Shown here piece after piece: positions 22,854-33,142 of a stretch of 46,924 nt of DNA. Location of the stretch: the NCBI GenBank assembly GCA_903898645.1, contig CAIUGE010000114.1, forward strand, positions 1 to 46,924, written 5' to 3'. The notes beneath the pieces are model-generated. The model saw nothing but the letters and a program-made list of their open reading frames with translations, was not told where the DNA came from and made no database searches. The DNA comes from Oligoflexia bacterium. GTDB taxonomy: Bacteria > Bdellovibrionota > UBA1018. Made by a program: the position numbers and the translations under genes. The first letter of the stretch is position 1. The number at the start of each line of letters is the position of its first letter.

Positions 22854-24734
22854 ATGGTTTTTTTTCATACTGTAGCTGTGGTTGTTATTTTTATGCTTGC
22901 TCTGCCGGTTCAGGTGGAGGCACGCTTTGCCCTTCAGTCAGATGCGGCTTCAGAAATCCAGTTTTGCAATCGAACCATTGAGGTATATGAGGATGGTACT
23001 TCAGATGACGTCGTTGAGTTGAAGATCAAGATCCTGAATGATACAGGGAGATCGAACCTTGCGACACACCCGCTGTACTATGATGAGGCAACTCAGAAAA
23101 TTGAAATTGTGAGTGCTAAGACTTTTGATCAGGGTGTTGAATACCTTGTGAACAAGGATGCTATAGAAGATAAGCCCATTGCGAGCCAGGAGCAAGGTTT
23201 TACTAGTTATCGACAGGTGATGCTTTCGTTTCCACATCTTCGTGTTGGGTCTGAAGTTTATTTAAAGTATATCATGAAGCAGCATACCCCTGATTTGCAT
23301 GGAACTTATGCTGTTGATTTCGTTTATGGAATCGGTGGGTACTGGATTTCAGATAAAATAAAAGTGACGTCAGCGATTCCTCTTCTATTTGCGACGAATG
23401 ACCCAGAGGGTTTTTTAGATATTCAGTCTAAAAAAGAAGGCAAACGTCAGATTCTTGAAATAACGCTCAAAAGGCCTATTATCAAGCAGGCGATAGATGA
23501 AGTAGATATTTTATTGAATGATAACGTGTATCCTTGGGTAAGTGTTTCGAGTGTGAATGATTGGAAATTTTTGATACAAAAAGTGACGCCAGAGTATGAG
23601 CGTATTTTGTCGAAGCCATTGCCAAAGCTTTTGCAAGGCATTGTCGATCAGGCTGCACGGGAGTCAGACGTATTGGAAAAGATAAATCGTGTTACTTCTT
23701 TGTTGGCTCATGATCTGCATTACATGGGAGACTGGAGAAGTATTTCTGGAAGATTTTATCCAAACAGTCTTGAGAAGATAGCTCTGTCTCATCGAGGAGA
23801 TTGTAAGGACTTTGCTACTGTGACAGTCGCTATGTTGCGAAAGCTGGGGATTCGAGCGAATGTGGCCTGGGTGAGGCGTGGGGGGGCTTATGATAACCCG
23901 AATGAAGTGCCTGCTCTGACTGTATTTAATCATGCTATCGTTAGGGTTGAGTCGCAAGGGCGTGTCTTGTGGATTGATCCTACCAATTTTGTGAGTTTTG
24001 CTCACGGGCTTTTCCCAGATATTGCTGATCGATGGGTGCTCCCGCTTATGATTTCTGCCGAAGGTAGAGAGCGAATTCCCGGTATTGCGCCAGAAAGTAA
24101 CAAGTTTGATTTTGCAGAAGAGATCCATTTTTTTGACAAAAAGCGTGTTATTGTTCGAGGTAAGGTTTTTCTGAAGGGTCCTGTAGCAATTGACGTGACT
24201 GGCATGAATTTAAAGATGTCTCAAGAGAATGTAGATTATGCTATCATAAGTCAGATTGCTGATGTGAATCGGATGGTTCATTGGAAAGTAAAGCCTTGTG
24301 ATCTCTCTTCACGAATCGTTCAAGATTTTGCATTTGAATATGAGTATGAAAGCAGAAATTTAGAATTAAAAACAAATGGTGGAGCTGCGTATCTGCTCGC
24401 GACATCAAGTGTGGTGGCCAAGTATCTCACAAGAATTCAGGACAGGGTTTCTGATCTGCTTGTTTTGGGTCAGCCCATGACTCGTCATGGAACGACCTTG
24501 CTCAAGGGAGTGAAGCTCTGCGGCAAATTGAGTTTGGATTGTACCATGGATAATTCATGGTTCTCTGCATCCCGTCGGGTTTTGCAGAAAAAAGAAGGCA
24601 TAGAAGTGAGTGATGTGCTGGTTGTAAAGCGGTTTTTGATCCCTAACGCGACATTGCATACGAAGGAGTTCCTTCGGTTTCAGGAGAAGCTGGAGCGTTG
24701 TTTTGACAAGGTGGCTCTGGTGTTTAAACGATAG
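22854..24734 (+). CDS. exported DUF3857/transglutaminase-like protein
   Basis: The 626-residue protein has a signal peptide ending near VEA 23. A DUF3857-like beta domain covers about 30-240 (CNRTIEVYEDGTSDDVVEL, then YRQVMLSFPHLRVGSEVYLKY). A transglutaminase-like cysteine hydrolase core (about 260-385) has the triad visible as C317 in HRGDCKDFATV, H360 in VFNHAIVRV and D375 in LWIDPTN. The C-terminal region (about 400-626) is beta-rich and resembles DUF3858-like tails. Bacterial proteins of this plan act in the periplasm, but their substrate is generally unknown; peptide cleavage or cross-linking are both possible. Confidence 0.85.
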   Translation: MVFFHTVAVVVIFMLALPVQVEARFALQSDAASEIQFCNRTIEVYEDGTSDDVVELKIKILNDTGRSNLATHPLYYDEATQKIEIVSAKTFDQGVEYLVNKDAIEDKPIASQEQGFTSYRQVMLSFPHLRVGSEVYLKYIMKQHTPDLHGTYAVDFVYGIGGYWISDKIKVTSAIPLLFATNDPEGFLDIQSKKEGKRQILEITLKRPIIKQAIDEVDILLNDNVYPWVSVSSVNDWKFLIQKVTPEYERILSKPLPKLLQGIVDQAARESDVLEKINRVTSLLAHDLHYMGDWRSISGRFYPNSLEKIALSHRGDCKDFATVTVAMLRKLGIRANVAWVRRGGAYDNPNEVPALTVFNHAIVRVESQGRVLWIDPTNFVSFAHGLFPDIADRWVLPLMISAEGRERIPGIAPESNKFDFAEEIHFFDKKRVIVRGKVFLKGPVAIDVTGMNLKMSQENVDYAIISQIADVNRMVHWKVKPCDLSSRIVQDFAFEYEYESRNLELKTNGGAAYLLATSSVVAKYLTRIQDRVSDLLVLGQPMTRHGTTLLKGVKLCGKLSLDCTMDNSWFSASRRVLQKKEGIEVSDVLVVKRFLIPNATLHTKEFLRFQEKLERCFDKVALVFKR

Positions 24735-24841
24735 TCGCTCTCCATGTAGAAGAAAGTCGGGGAGCATTAAAAGATTGAAGTGCATCGCGTTATCTTCAAT
24801 GATGTTGCGTAGAGGATCTGTTATCAGGTAGAAATTCTGTA

Positions 24842-25717
24842 ATGATTCGAATTGTATGCGCGACCGAACGTGAGAGTTTTAAGAAAGCAGTAGCAGACGC
24901 CTTTCAGGGTGTTGGCGTTCTTGCTGATGCGGGTGAACTCGTCTGTGTAGATCTTGAAACAGACGCAGTTTTTGAGGGTCCAGGGCTTCGTATTGGACTG
25001 GTGCTTGATCAAAGCTGGTCTGGGTACTCTGATTGTAGTGCTGTTTACGTTTTGCCTCTTGCACCGTGCGAGGTGATTCATCTTATACAAAGAGCGATTG
25101 ATCCGCCAGTGCAGAGACTTGTACAGCATTTAGGTGCTGGAGTGGCGCTTGCGTCTCGGCTACTTGAAGCGCAGTTGCCCCGTAGGCTCCATACGGGTGT
25201 GTATGAGGTTGTGAGTCGTGTTTACACTGGAGAGCGTTCTGGGGGTGATTATTCGCATTGTGTCCAAGCCCACGATGGTGGTATTTTTTTTACGCTCTGC
25301 ACTGTTGCAACATACCGTGATCTCTCGGTTTTAGGACAGGAGCTTGGAATGCTTATAGAGGCTCATGTTGATCCGGCTGATCTGCGTGTAGCAGCCTGTC
25401 TTACATCCGCTGAATATTCTTGGTACTGTCACATAGATGCATTGGGGAATGTGCATGCGGTGGGAAATGGGCAATGTTATACGTTGGAACATGGACAATG
25501 GCAGAAGCGAACTGCTGGTCAATGGCATAGTTTGGGTGATATGCTAGTCGTGTCGCCTGGGGGTGAGGGTTTTGTGCATGCAGTCGATGGCTCTTTGAGG
25601 CGATCAATTGTCGCGATGATTGAAGCTTTGCGAGAGACGTATCGGGATCTTTCTGGAGGAGGTATCCCGAGGGATGTGACATTTTTTGGAGTTGTGCAGT
25701 GCGAAAAGTCTCTATGA
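24842..25717 (+). CDS. probable degenerate SpoIIE-type (PP2C) phosphatase domain protein
   Basis: The 291-residue cytosolic protein has a second half (about 115-290) with the SpoIIE layout: GERSGGDYSHCVQAHDGGIFFTL near the start, SWYCHIDALGNVHAVGNGQCYTL in the middle, then LGDMLVVSPGGEGFVHA. In active phosphatases an Asp of the GDVSGHG motif and the Asp of TDG bind metal. Here those positions read CTVAT and SPGG, so activity is doubtful and a pseudo-phosphatase or anti-sigma-antagonist role is possible. The first 90 residues may be a decayed receiver-like domain; this is weak. It sits just before the act cluster but has no known link to respiration. The assignment rests on motif order only. 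Confidence 0.5.
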   Translation: MIRIVCATERESFKKAVADAFQGVGVLADAGELVCVDLETDAVFEGPGLRIGLVLDQSWSGYSDCSAVYVLPLAPCEVIHLIQRAIDPPVQRLVQHLGAGVALASRLLEAQLPRRLHTGVYEVVSRVYTGERSGGDYSHCVQAHDGGIFFTLCTVATYRDLSVLGQELGMLIEAHVDPADLRVAACLTSAEYSWYCHIDALGNVHAVGNGQCYTLEHGQWQKRTAGQWHSLGDMLVVSPGGEGFVHAVDGSLRRSIVAMIEALRETYRDLSGGGIPRDVTFFGVVQCEKSL

Positions 25718-25796
25718 GGTTGCGTGAATGGCGAAGCCGTAGTAGCAGAGTAGGAAGATTATTTGTGTGTTGCACACGGGATGAAAAGGTAAACTG

Positions 25797-26378
25797 ATGT
25801 CTGGACCAAAGATGAAGCTAGTGCTTGTGGTAGCGATTGCTGGGGGGATTGGAGTTTTGGGGAAGGCAATCGAGCTTTTTCCTACAGCTTCGAATCAAGG
25901 GTATGCACCTGAGCAGCCTATTCTGTTCAGTCATAAAATTCATACTGGAGATAATAAAATTCCTTGTCTTTACTGCCATTCAGGTGCAGAGAGGTCGCGT
26001 CACGCGACCGTTCCAGCACTTAATGTCTGTATGAACTGTCATTTGGTAGTAAAAACAGAGAGTCCCTTGATCCAACAAGTACAAAAAGCATACGAAGAGA
26101 AGAAGCCTATTGCATGGGTCCGTGTGCATGAATTACCTGATTACGTTTATTTTCCACATAAAAGGCATGTTGCAGCTGGCGTAGCATGTGAAGCATGCCA
26201 TGGTGATATTGCATCTATGTCGCGCGTTGAGCAAAAGGGTGCGCTCACAATGGGTTGGTGTATGGAATGTCATCGTGGGGAGACAGCGCCTCCCGAAGTG
26301 CTGCGACGCATGTACCCACATGTGCAAGATCCGCATGGGCCTGTTGCGCCTGTGCAGTGTAGTACATGCCATCATTAA
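25797..26378 (+). CDS. actA: alternative complex III subunit A, pentahaem cytochrome c
   Basis: ActA carries electrons from the quinol-oxidising core of alternative complex III towards cytochrome c oxidase on the outer face of the membrane. The 193-residue protein has an N-terminal membrane helix (KLVLVVAIAGGIGVLG) and exactly five CXXCH haem sites, starting at residues 57, 78, 131, 155 and 188, as in characterised pentahaem ActA. Distal His ligands are visible in FSHKIH and FPHKRH. It is the first gene of actABCDEF; a gap of 12 bases separates it from actB. Confidence 0.95.
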   Translation: MSGPKMKLVLVVAIAGGIGVLGKAIELFPTASNQGYAPEQPILFSHKIHTGDNKIPCLYCHSGAERSRHATVPALNVCMNCHLVVKTESPLIQQVQKAYEEKKPIAWVRVHELPDYVYFPHKRHVAAGVACEACHGDIASMSRVEQKGALTMGWCMECHRGETAPPEVLRRMYPHVQDPHGPVAPVQCSTCHH

Positions 26379-26390
26379 AAGAGGGATCGT

Positions 26391-29300
26391 ATGGATAAGA
26401 AAGAAGATGGGTTTGTTCCACCTCGGCACTGGATAGGGCCTGAAGAACTGAAGGCGTCATACTGGAGTAATCCTGAGGTGCAGGCAAAGCGCGGATCAGA
26501 ATTTTTTGAAAAGCCAATGGATGCTATCGCGCGCATGGATACGGTAGGGCTTGCAAGGCGAGAATTTTTGACTGTTATGGGTGCGAGTATGGCTATGGCG
26601 ACACTTGCTTGTGCGCGTCGGCCTGTTCATAAGATCATTCCTTTTGTTGTGCAGCCTGAGGAGATAGTTCCTGGGGTGCCGAATCACTATGCATCTACCT
26701 GTGGTGAGTGCTCGGCAGGTTGTGGAACTGTCGTGAAGACGCGTGAAGGTCGCCCGATTAAGATTGAAGGTAATCCTCATCATGAAGTAAATCGTGGGCG
26801 ACTCTGTGCGCGTGGCCAGGCATCTTTACTTGGACTTTATGATCCTGATCGTCTGAAGCTCCCTGTGCATCAGAAGCGAGGCGTGGTGCCTGAGGAGATG
26901 AGTTGGGAAGCGTTAGATGCGGCAGTTGTAAGGGTGTTGCGTTTAAGTATGAAAGATCAGGCACGTGTACGCGTCCTGACAGGCGCTGTGACAAGCCCAT
27001 CGCTCCGTGCTCTTCTTAAAACGTTTACGGGGGCGTTTCGGCAAGGTGCGCATGTTGAGTATGAGCCGCTTGCAGTAGAAAGTCTTGCACTTGGTCAAGA
27101 ATCATCCTATGGCTCGGCTCTCGTGCCTCGCATTATGCTGGATAAGGCGACTTATGTGCTTTCATTCAGTGCTGATTTTCTGGGTACAGGTATTTCGCCT
27201 GTTGAGCATGCTGGAGATTGGGCAAAAGCTCGACTGTCAGGTGAAGGCGATAAGGCACGCATGTCAAAGCTTATCTGCTTTGAAGCTCCTATGACAGTGA
27301 CTGGTGCCAATGCCGATGAGCGATTTGCGATTCTGCCGGGCGATGAGCTGTCGCTTGCACTTGCGATTGTGCATTCGTTGATTATTGGTAAAAAAATAGG
27401 TGGAATATTTGATCCTAGTTTTCTTAAGACATTGGCGACCTATACACCATTGCGTGTTGCAAAAGCGACAGGTATTGAGGAAATTGTTATTCATAGAATA
27501 GCAGAAGATCTTGTTAAGCACCGCGGGGCAAGTCTTGTGCTTGCAGGCGGGACGCAGCCAGTAGCACTCCATGTTGTTGTTAATCTATTGAATTCCATTT
27601 TAGGAAATGAAGGTGTGACAATTGATGGTGTGCGTGATGTCAGTCTTGTCATGAGCCGTTATGCACAGATGTATCAATTGGTGCATGATATGCAGTCAGG
27701 CAAGGTTGATGTTCTTATTACAGTGGGTGTGAATCCGGTCTATGTGATTCCTGAAGAACAGTTGCCTTTTCAAGCGGCATTGAAGCGTGTGCAGACTGTT
27801 ATACGGATAGCTCCCAATCTTGATGAGACAGCGCATGTGGCTGATTACGTGGTGCCTCGCGCACATTTTCTAGAAAGTTGGGGAGATTATGAGTCCCGTG
27901 TGGGGCTATGGAGTGTGCAGCAGCCTACAATTTCGCCGCTCCATGGGGCGCGTTCCTGTGAAGATACTCTTATTGCATGGGGGCATGCTTTAGGGGTTAT
28001 CGCTGCGACTGATGCGCATGAGTATGTAAAATCCTATTGGAAAGAGCATATTTACCAGAAGCAATCTGCCGTGTCTTTTGAGGCCTTTTGGGAAGGCGTG
28101 CTGAGAGAAGGATTTGTTAAAGTGTCAAAGGGGGCGTTGTATGCACGGACGTTTCGATATCCCGCATTATCTGGGTTGCCTGAGTATATTGGTAAAGTTG
28201 CATTGGGTAATGGGCCAAGTGGCATAACTGCAACACTTGTTCTTACTCCATCGCACTCTTTGTTTGATGGGCGCCATGCAAATAATCCTTGGTTGCAGGA
28301 GTTGCCTGATCCTATTACATCGGTCACATGGGATAACTATGCTTCTATTTCTCCTGGATTTGCAAAAACGCTCGGTGTAAAAAATGATGATGTGATTCGT
28401 TTGAATCATACGCATAATCTTGCCGTTTATGTCCAGCCAGGGCTTCGTGATGGTGTTCTGCATGTGGCACTTGGGTATGGGCGTGGAGCTGCAGGTAAGG
28501 TAGGGACTGGAGCGGGGATCAATGCTTTCCATTGGGTTGGTTCTAGGGGTCCTGCGCAGCAACAGTTTTCAGGACAGGTCGTGCAGGTCGAGAAAACAGG
28601 TATGTTTTACCAGTTGGCTTCGACGCAATGGCATACAGCAACTGAGCATCGTCCGATCATTAATGATATAACACTTCAGGAATATCGGAAGGATCCAGCA
28701 GCGCATTCTGAAACAGATCCTGAGTTACGTGCTGAGACGCCAAGCATTTGGCCGGAACATACATATACAACCTACAAGTGGGGTATGAGTATTGATATGA
28801 CAGCATGCACAGGCTGTGGAGCATGTGTGATTGCGTGTCAGGCTGAGAATAATGTTCCTGTTGTTGGTCGCGAACAGGTCCGGGTGAGTCGTCAGATGCA
28901 CTGGATAAGGATCGATCGCTACTATAGTGGGGCGCCTGAGCATCCTGATGTTATCTTCCAGCCTATGCTGTGCCAGCACTGTGAGAATGCACCATGCGAA
29001 ACTGTGTGCCCTGTGCTTGCGACTGTGCATGACGATGAAGGTTTGAACGTGCAGGTGTATAATCGCTGCGTCGGAACACGGTACTGTCAGAACAACTGTC
29101 CGTACAAAGTGCGTCGCTTTAATTTCTTTGATCACTGGAAGTCTTATGAGGGAACCATGAATATGGTTTGGAACCCTGACGTGACTGTGAGAACGCGCGG
29201 TATTATGGAGAAATGTACGTTCTGTGTACAGCGCATTGCAGATGCTAAGGATCGCGCAAAGGATGCTGGAGAAAACGTGCATGATGGGCAGTTTCAGACA

Positions 29301-29486
29301 GCATGCCAGCAAACGTGTCCAACGAATGCCATTGTTTTTGGGAATCGCAATGATGCCGCATCCAAGGTATCGCGATTAGCAGGGAGTGCGCGGGCATTTC
29401 GATCGCTTGAGGTCCTGAACGTCAAGCCAGCAATTTCGTATTTAACAAAAGTACGCAATAAGCCAGCGAAGGAGGCAAAGGCGTGA
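26391..29486 (+). CDS. actB: alternative complex III subunit B, molybdopterin-oxidoreductase-like iron-sulfur protein
   Basis: ActB (1031 aa) fuses a molybdopterin-oxidoreductase-like domain, known to lack the cofactor in this complex, to a ferredoxin-type iron-sulfur domain. The start carries [12 protein letters not shown], a twin-arginine-like motif, then LAC, a possible lipidation Cys. CGECSAGCG with a later CARG (about 103-145) is the first cluster site. The C-terminal part (about 805-985) has [37 protein letters not shown] and CTFCVQRI with CQQTCP, enough for four clusters. It passes electrons from ActC to ActA. The stop overlaps the GTG start of actC. Confidence 0.95.
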   Translation: MDKKEDGFVPPRHWIGPEELKASYWSNPEVQAKRGSEFFEKPMDAIARMDTVGLARREFLTVMGASMAMATLACARRPVHKIIPFVVQPEEIVPGVPNHYASTCGECSAGCGTVVKTREGRPIKIEGNPHHEVNRGRLCARGQASLLGLYDPDRLKLPVHQKRGVVPEEMSWEALDAAVVRVLRLSMKDQARVRVLTGAVTSPSLRALLKTFTGAFRQGAHVEYEPLAVESLALGQESSYGSALVPRIMLDKATYVLSFSADFLGTGISPVEHAGDWAKARLSGEGDKARMSKLICFEAPMTVTGANADERFAILPGDELSLALAIVHSLIIGKKIGGIFDPSFLKTLATYTPLRVAKATGIEEIVIHRIAEDLVKHRGASLVLAGGTQPVALHVVVNLLNSILGNEGVTIDGVRDVSLVMSRYAQMYQLVHDMQSGKVDVLITVGVNPVYVIPEEQLPFQAALKRVQTVIRIAPNLDETAHVADYVVPRAHFLESWGDYESRVGLWSVQQPTISPLHGARSCEDTLIAWGHALGVIAATDAHEYVKSYWKEHIYQKQSAVSFEAFWEGVLREGFVKVSKGALYARTFRYPALSGLPEYIGKVALGNGPSGITATLVLTPSHSLFDGRHANNPWLQELPDPITSVTWDNYASISPGFAKTLGVKNDDVIRLNHTHNLAVYVQPGLRDGVLHVALGYGRGAAGKVGTGAGINAFHWVGSRGPAQQQFSGQVVQVEKTGMFYQLASTQWHTATEHRPIINDITLQEYRKDPAAHSETDPELRAETPSIWPEHTYTTYKWGMSIDMTACTGCGACVIACQAENNVPVVGREQVRVSRQMHWIRIDRYYSGAPEHPDVIFQPMLCQHCENAPCETVCPVLATVHDDEGLNVQVYNRCVGTRYCQNNCPYKVRRFNFFDHWKSYEGTMNMVWNPDVTVRTRGIMEKCTFCVQRIADAKDRAKDAGENVHDGQFQTACQQTCPTNAIVFGNRNDAASKVSRLAGSARAFRSLEVLNVKPAISYLTKVRNKPAKEAKA

Positions 29487-30841
29487 CAACGATCTATGTG
29501 CCGGAAGAATTAGTTACTGGTGGGAAGACGTATGCGGATGTCAACAATGATATCGCCGCGCCTCTTGAGAGGTTTCCTAATAAAATTTGGTGGACCTGTT
29601 TCAGTGTAGCGGTGCTCTTTTTTAGTATTGGAGCACTTTTGGCAGCTGACATGTTCATGCGGGGCTTGGGCGTTTTAGGGCTCAATCAACCGAATGGTTG
29701 GGGGATTTTCATTGTTGATTTCGTATTCTGGGTAGGGATTGGTCATGCTGGGACGCTTATCTCAGCTGTGCTTTTCTTATTCAGGCAGAAATGGCGTACA
29801 GCGATCAATCGGTCAGCTGAAGCAATGACGATCTTTGCTGTTATGACAGCACTGATCTTTCCTGTGATCCATACAGGGCGGCCATGGTATGCGCTATTTT
29901 GGCTTTTGCCATACCCGAATCAGAGGCATCTTTGGGTGAATTTTCGGTCTCCTCTTTTGTGGGACGTTTTTGCAGTCGGCACGTATTTTACAGTTTCTTT
30001 GGTTTTTTGGTATGTTGGGTTGATTCCAGATTTGGCATCGATTCGAGATCGCGCAAAAAATAAATTCAGACGTTTTGTCTATACCGTTTTGTCCTTTGGC
30101 TGGAGAGGTTCTAATAAGCATTGGAGCCATTATGAAATGGTATCGATGATCTTAGCAGGTCTTTCAACACCGCTTGTGCTTTCGGTTCATAGTATTGTGT
30201 CTTTTGACTTTGCTGTCGCACATCTGCCTGGTTGGCATACGACCATTTTTCCACCGTACTTTGTAGCAGGGGCGATTTTCTCTGGATTTGCGATGGTGGT
30301 CACATTGTCTGTCATTGCACGTGAAATGTTCCATCTGCAGAACTATATTACCCTGGGGCATCTGGAGAAGATGAACAAGGTGATTATGGCGACAGGTCTT
30401 ATTGTGGGCTATGCGTATTCATGCGAGTTCTTTATTGCGTGGTACAGTGGTTCACCATTTGAAGGGTTTACCTTTATTAATCGGGCGTTTGGCCCTTACT
30501 GGTGGGCATACTGGACAATGGCATGCTGCAACGTGATTATACCGCAGATTTTTTGGTGGAAGAAAGCGCGTACCAGTATTCCTGTTATGTTTGTCGTCTC
30601 GCTTTTTGTGAACATTGGGATGTGGTTTGAGCGCTTTGTGATTGTTGTTACATCTTTGCATCGTGATTTTCTGCCATCTTCGTGGAAGTACTATGTTCCA
30701 ACATTGCATGACTGGGGTATTACGCTTGGCAGTTTTGGTTGGTTTTTCATCTGGTTCTTGCTTTTTTGTCGATTTTTGCCAGCTATTGCCATGGCTGAAA
30801 TTAAGAGTGTGATGCCACACAAAGGGGGTCATCATGGATAA
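29483..30841 (+). CDS. actC: alternative complex III subunit C, NrfD-like quinol-binding membrane protein
   Basis: ActC is the larger NrfD/PsrC-like integral subunit (452 aa, about ten membrane helices) that binds and oxidises menaquinol or ubiquinol at the periplasmic side. Family-typical stretches include [38 protein letters not shown] and [19 protein letters not shown]. The start is GTG at 29483, inside the stop of actB (GTGA), so translation is coupled. The stop overlaps the actD start by eight bases. Confidence 0.95.
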   Translation: MTTIYVPEELVTGGKTYADVNNDIAAPLERFPNKIWWTCFSVAVLFFSIGALLAADMFMRGLGVLGLNQPNGWGIFIVDFVFWVGIGHAGTLISAVLFLFRQKWRTAINRSAEAMTIFAVMTALIFPVIHTGRPWYALFWLLPYPNQRHLWVNFRSPLLWDVFAVGTYFTVSLVFWYVGLIPDLASIRDRAKNKFRRFVYTVLSFGWRGSNKHWSHYEMVSMILAGLSTPLVLSVHSIVSFDFAVAHLPGWHTTIFPPYFVAGAIFSGFAMVVTLSVIAREMFHLQNYITLGHLEKMNKVIMATGLIVGYAYSCEFFIAWYSGSPFEGFTFINRAFGPYWWAYWTMACCNVIIPQIFWWKKARTSIPVMFVVSLFVNIGMWFERFVIVVTSLHRDFLPSSWKYYVPTLHDWGITLGSFGWFFIWFLLFCRFLPAIAMAEIKSVMPHKGGHHG

Positions 30842-31355
30842 ACGAGCTGGCTGTATCGGGTACTACACGGATGGGGATGCGCTTTTGGTCGCAATTAAAG
30901 CTATTCGGGCACAAGGTATCGAGGCGTTTGACGCTTACTCGCCTTTTCCTATCCATGGCTTTGAAGCAGCTGCGAATATTCGGAGATCATGGATTCCATT
31001 TGTGACTTTCGCAGGAGGGCTGACAGGGCTTTGCTGTGGTTTTATCCTTCAGTACTGGACGAGTGCTGTTGATTGGCCGGTCAATGTTGCAGGCAAACCA
31101 TTTAATTCCTGGCCAGCGTTTGTGCCAGTGATGTTTGAGTGCACTATCTTGTTTGCAGCGCTTTCCAGTGTAGCAGCTATGTTCATTGTGAATAGATTGC
31201 CCAATCACCGGAACAAGGCATTTGATCCAGCGCTCACGCGTGATGCGTTTGCGCTTGTGATTGAGCCCGCTATCGAAGATGCGCGCGCACAAGCAGCGCT
31301 TGCAACAACGGGAGCAACTGGTATTCGTTCTGTTTTTGTTGAGGGGTGGTCATGA
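30834..31355 (+). CDS. actD: alternative complex III subunit D (DUF3341)
   Basis: ActD (173 aa) belongs to DUF3341, a small membrane subunit found only in alternative complex III. It has an N-terminal cytosolic [20 protein letters not shown] unit, the family motif [10 protein letters not shown] and two membrane helices (about 55-75 and 100-120). It stabilises the complex and has no cofactor. It overlaps actC by eight bases and actE by four. Confidence 0.93.
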   Translation: MDKRAGCIGYYTDGDALLVAIKAIRAQGIEAFDAYSPFPIHGFEAAANIRRSWIPFVTFAGGLTGLCCGFILQYWTSAVDWPVNVAGKPFNSWPAFVPVMFECTILFAALSSVAAMFIVNRLPNHRNKAFDPALTRDAFALVIEPAIEDARAQAALATTGATGIRSVFVEGWS

Positions 31356-31876
31356 AGTATCTTCTTGCTGTCGTATTGCTGAGCTGTTCGCCGTCGAAAG
31401 AGAAGCCTCGCGTTATTTATATGCCTGACATGGTTTACACACCCGCGGTGAAAGCACAAAGTGAGCAGGCGCAGGTGCCGCCTGAAGGCACGGTGTCGCA
31501 GGACTATGCGCCCTATGCATACTCAAACGATCCTGATACAGCGGGTAAGATGCTTAAAAACCCACTGCAACCAACAGCAGAAGTCCTTGCGCGGGGTCAG
31601 CATGTATTTTCAACGTACTGCACTGTGTGCCATGGACCAAAAGGTGAGGGAGATGGAACGATTGTTCCTAAATTTCCTCGGCCTCCGTCGTTGCAATCAG
31701 ATAAAATACGTACCTACACTGATGGCCGTATTTATCATGTCATTGTTTCCGGGCAGAACCTTATGCCTAGCTATGCATCTCAGGTTGCACCACTTGATAG
31801 GTGGGCATTGATTCATTATATTCGCGTCTTGCAGCGCGCTGAGCGCCCGTTGAAAACCGATCTTCCGAAGGAGTAA
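31352..31876 (+). CDS. actE: alternative complex III subunit E, monohaem cytochrome c lipoprotein
   Basis: ActE (174 aa from ATG 31352) has a lipoprotein signal [12 protein letters not shown], with lipidation expected at Cys 12, and one haem site CTVCH in STYCTVCHGPKGEGDG. The axial Met is probably the one in QNLMPSYA. The signal and single haem match the family. The ATG is preferred to an upstream GTG (31346) because GAGGGG lies about 6 bases before it. It receives electrons from the complex on the outer membrane face. Confidence 0.93.
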   Translation: MKYLLAVVLLSCSPSKEKPRVIYMPDMVYTPAVKAQSEQAQVPPEGTVSQDYAPYAYSNDPDTAGKMLKNPLQPTAEVLARGQHVFSTYCTVCHGPKGEGDGTIVPKFPRPPSLQSDKIRTYTDGRIYHVIVSGQNLMPSYASQVAPLDRWALIHYIRVLQRAERPLKTDLPKE

Positions 31877-31878
31877 CT

Positions 31879-33045
31879 ATGGAACACAACTACCAGCTCT
31901 CAAAAGAGAGAAATAATATCCTTCGAGGTCTCATTGGGCTTGGCCTTTTGGTGGGCGCTTTAGGTCTTATTATTGACCCAGCTCGTGTGTGGGTCAGTGT
32001 TTTGCACAATCATTTTTACTGGATGAGTATTGGGATTGGGGGGCTTTTTTTTGCAGCTCTTCAGTGGGTTACGGGGGCTATGTGGAGTACGTCCATTAGA
32101 CGTATTCTTGAAGCGTTTACAGCATACCTTCCCTGGGCGATTGGGACACTCGTGCTTGTTTTTTTCGGTATGCCGGATCTCTATATCTGGATGCATCCTG
32201 AGCACGTGATTGGAGACCCTCTCCTTGAAGGCAAATCAGGCTACTTGTCGCTTACCTTTTTTATCATTCGGAATTTAGGTGCACTCGTCGCTTGGATTTT
32301 TCTTGCACGCAAGATGGTTGGGTATTCTCTCGAGCAAGACGTGACGCGTGATTATGCTTTGACGCTCAAGAATAGATTCTGGACGCCTGTTTTTCTTATT
32401 GTTTTTGCCCTTACCTTTACAGCATCTAGTTTCGATCAGATCATGTCTCTTGACCCACATTGGGTGAGTACGATTTTTGGTGTGTATTGCTTTTCAGGTA
32501 TGATGGTTGCTACGCTGGCTATGCTTTCATGCATGACGATTTTTCTGCATCATACAGGGAAACTGCGAGGATTCGTGAATGCCAATCACTTGCATGATAT
32601 TGGGAAATTTCTTTTTGGGTTTATAGTTTTTTGGGCCTATATTGGATTTTCTCAATTCCTTTTGATTTGGTACACTAATTTGCCTGAAGAAACGACGTAC
32701 TACATTCACCGTTTTCACGGTGCGTGGTTCTACGTGTCGCTTTTTTTACTTATTGGGAAGTTTATTCTTCCGTTTCTTTATCTTCTGCCTCGACATAGAA
32801 AAAGAAATGTGAAGTCGATGCTTATTATCTCCATCTACATGCTGATTGCACAGTGGATTGATGTACTTTGGATGATTCAGCCAGAATTCTATACCGAAGG
32901 GCCAAGTCTTGGATGGATTGAGCTTGGCATAACGGCAGGATTTTTTGGGCTCTTCTTCCATGCGCTTTTCAGTTTTTTCTCAAAGCACAATGTAGTCGCA
33001 ATTGGGGATCCTCGGCTTGAAGAGTGTCTGAATCACCATCAGTAG
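31879..33045 (+). CDS. actF: alternative complex III subunit F, second quinone-type membrane subunit
   Basis: ActF (388 aa) is the second polytopic subunit of the complex, with about ten helices. Landmarks are HNHFYWMSIGIGGLFFAAL, SSFDQIMSLDPHWVSTIFGVY and AYIGFSQFLLIWYTNLPEET, typical of this family. Its start is two bases after actE, with AAGGAG inside the end of actE as ribosome site. It is the last act gene here; a seventh gene (actG) found in some genomes is not seen. Confidence 0.94.
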   Translation: MEHNYQLSKERNNILRGLIGLGLLVGALGLIIDPARVWVSVLHNHFYWMSIGIGGLFFAALQWVTGAMWSTSIRRILEAFTAYLPWAIGTLVLVFFGMPDLYIWMHPEHVIGDPLLEGKSGYLSLTFFIIRNLGALVAWIFLARKMVGYSLEQDVTRDYALTLKNRFWTPVFLIVFALTFTASSFDQIMSLDPHWVSTIFGVYCFSGMMVATLAMLSCMTIFLHHTGKLRGFVNANHLHDIGKFLFGFIVFWAYIGFSQFLLIWYTNLPEETTYYIHRFHGAWFYVSLFLLIGKFILPFLYLLPRHRKRNVKSMLIISIYMLIAQWIDVLWMIQPEFYTEGPSLGWIELGITAGFFGLFFHALFSFFSKHNVVAIGDPRLEECLNHHQ

Positions 33046-33104
33046 GCGTTGCACGATCCTAGGCGTCTTTGACACAAGGGGTCCTGTATTTTCCTCAATG
33101 TGTC

Positions 33105-33142
33105 GACGGTAGTGCCAATTTTCTACGAAAATGTATGCCGTC
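33105..33142. terminator. nested hairpin between convergent actF and MFS genes
   Basis: GACGG (33105-33109) pairs with CCGTC (33138-33142), and inside it ATTTTC (33118-33123) pairs with GAAAAT (33127-33132) around a TAC loop. The structure ends on the stop codon of the minus-strand gene. There is no long T tract, so a terminator role is tentative. Confidence 0.35.

Noticed and set aside
24737-24800. Two hairpins after the transglutaminase-like gene (24737-24765 with GCTCTCC/GGGGAGC and 24774-24800 with ATTGAAG/CTTCAAT)
   Set aside because: Arms of seven bases with loops of 13-15 and no T tract are too weak to call terminators with confidence.
28725-29312. Long open frame (195 codons) on the minus strand opposite actB
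   Set aside because: It lies wholly inside a clearly coding gene with conserved cysteine motifs and shows no domain or start signal of its own.
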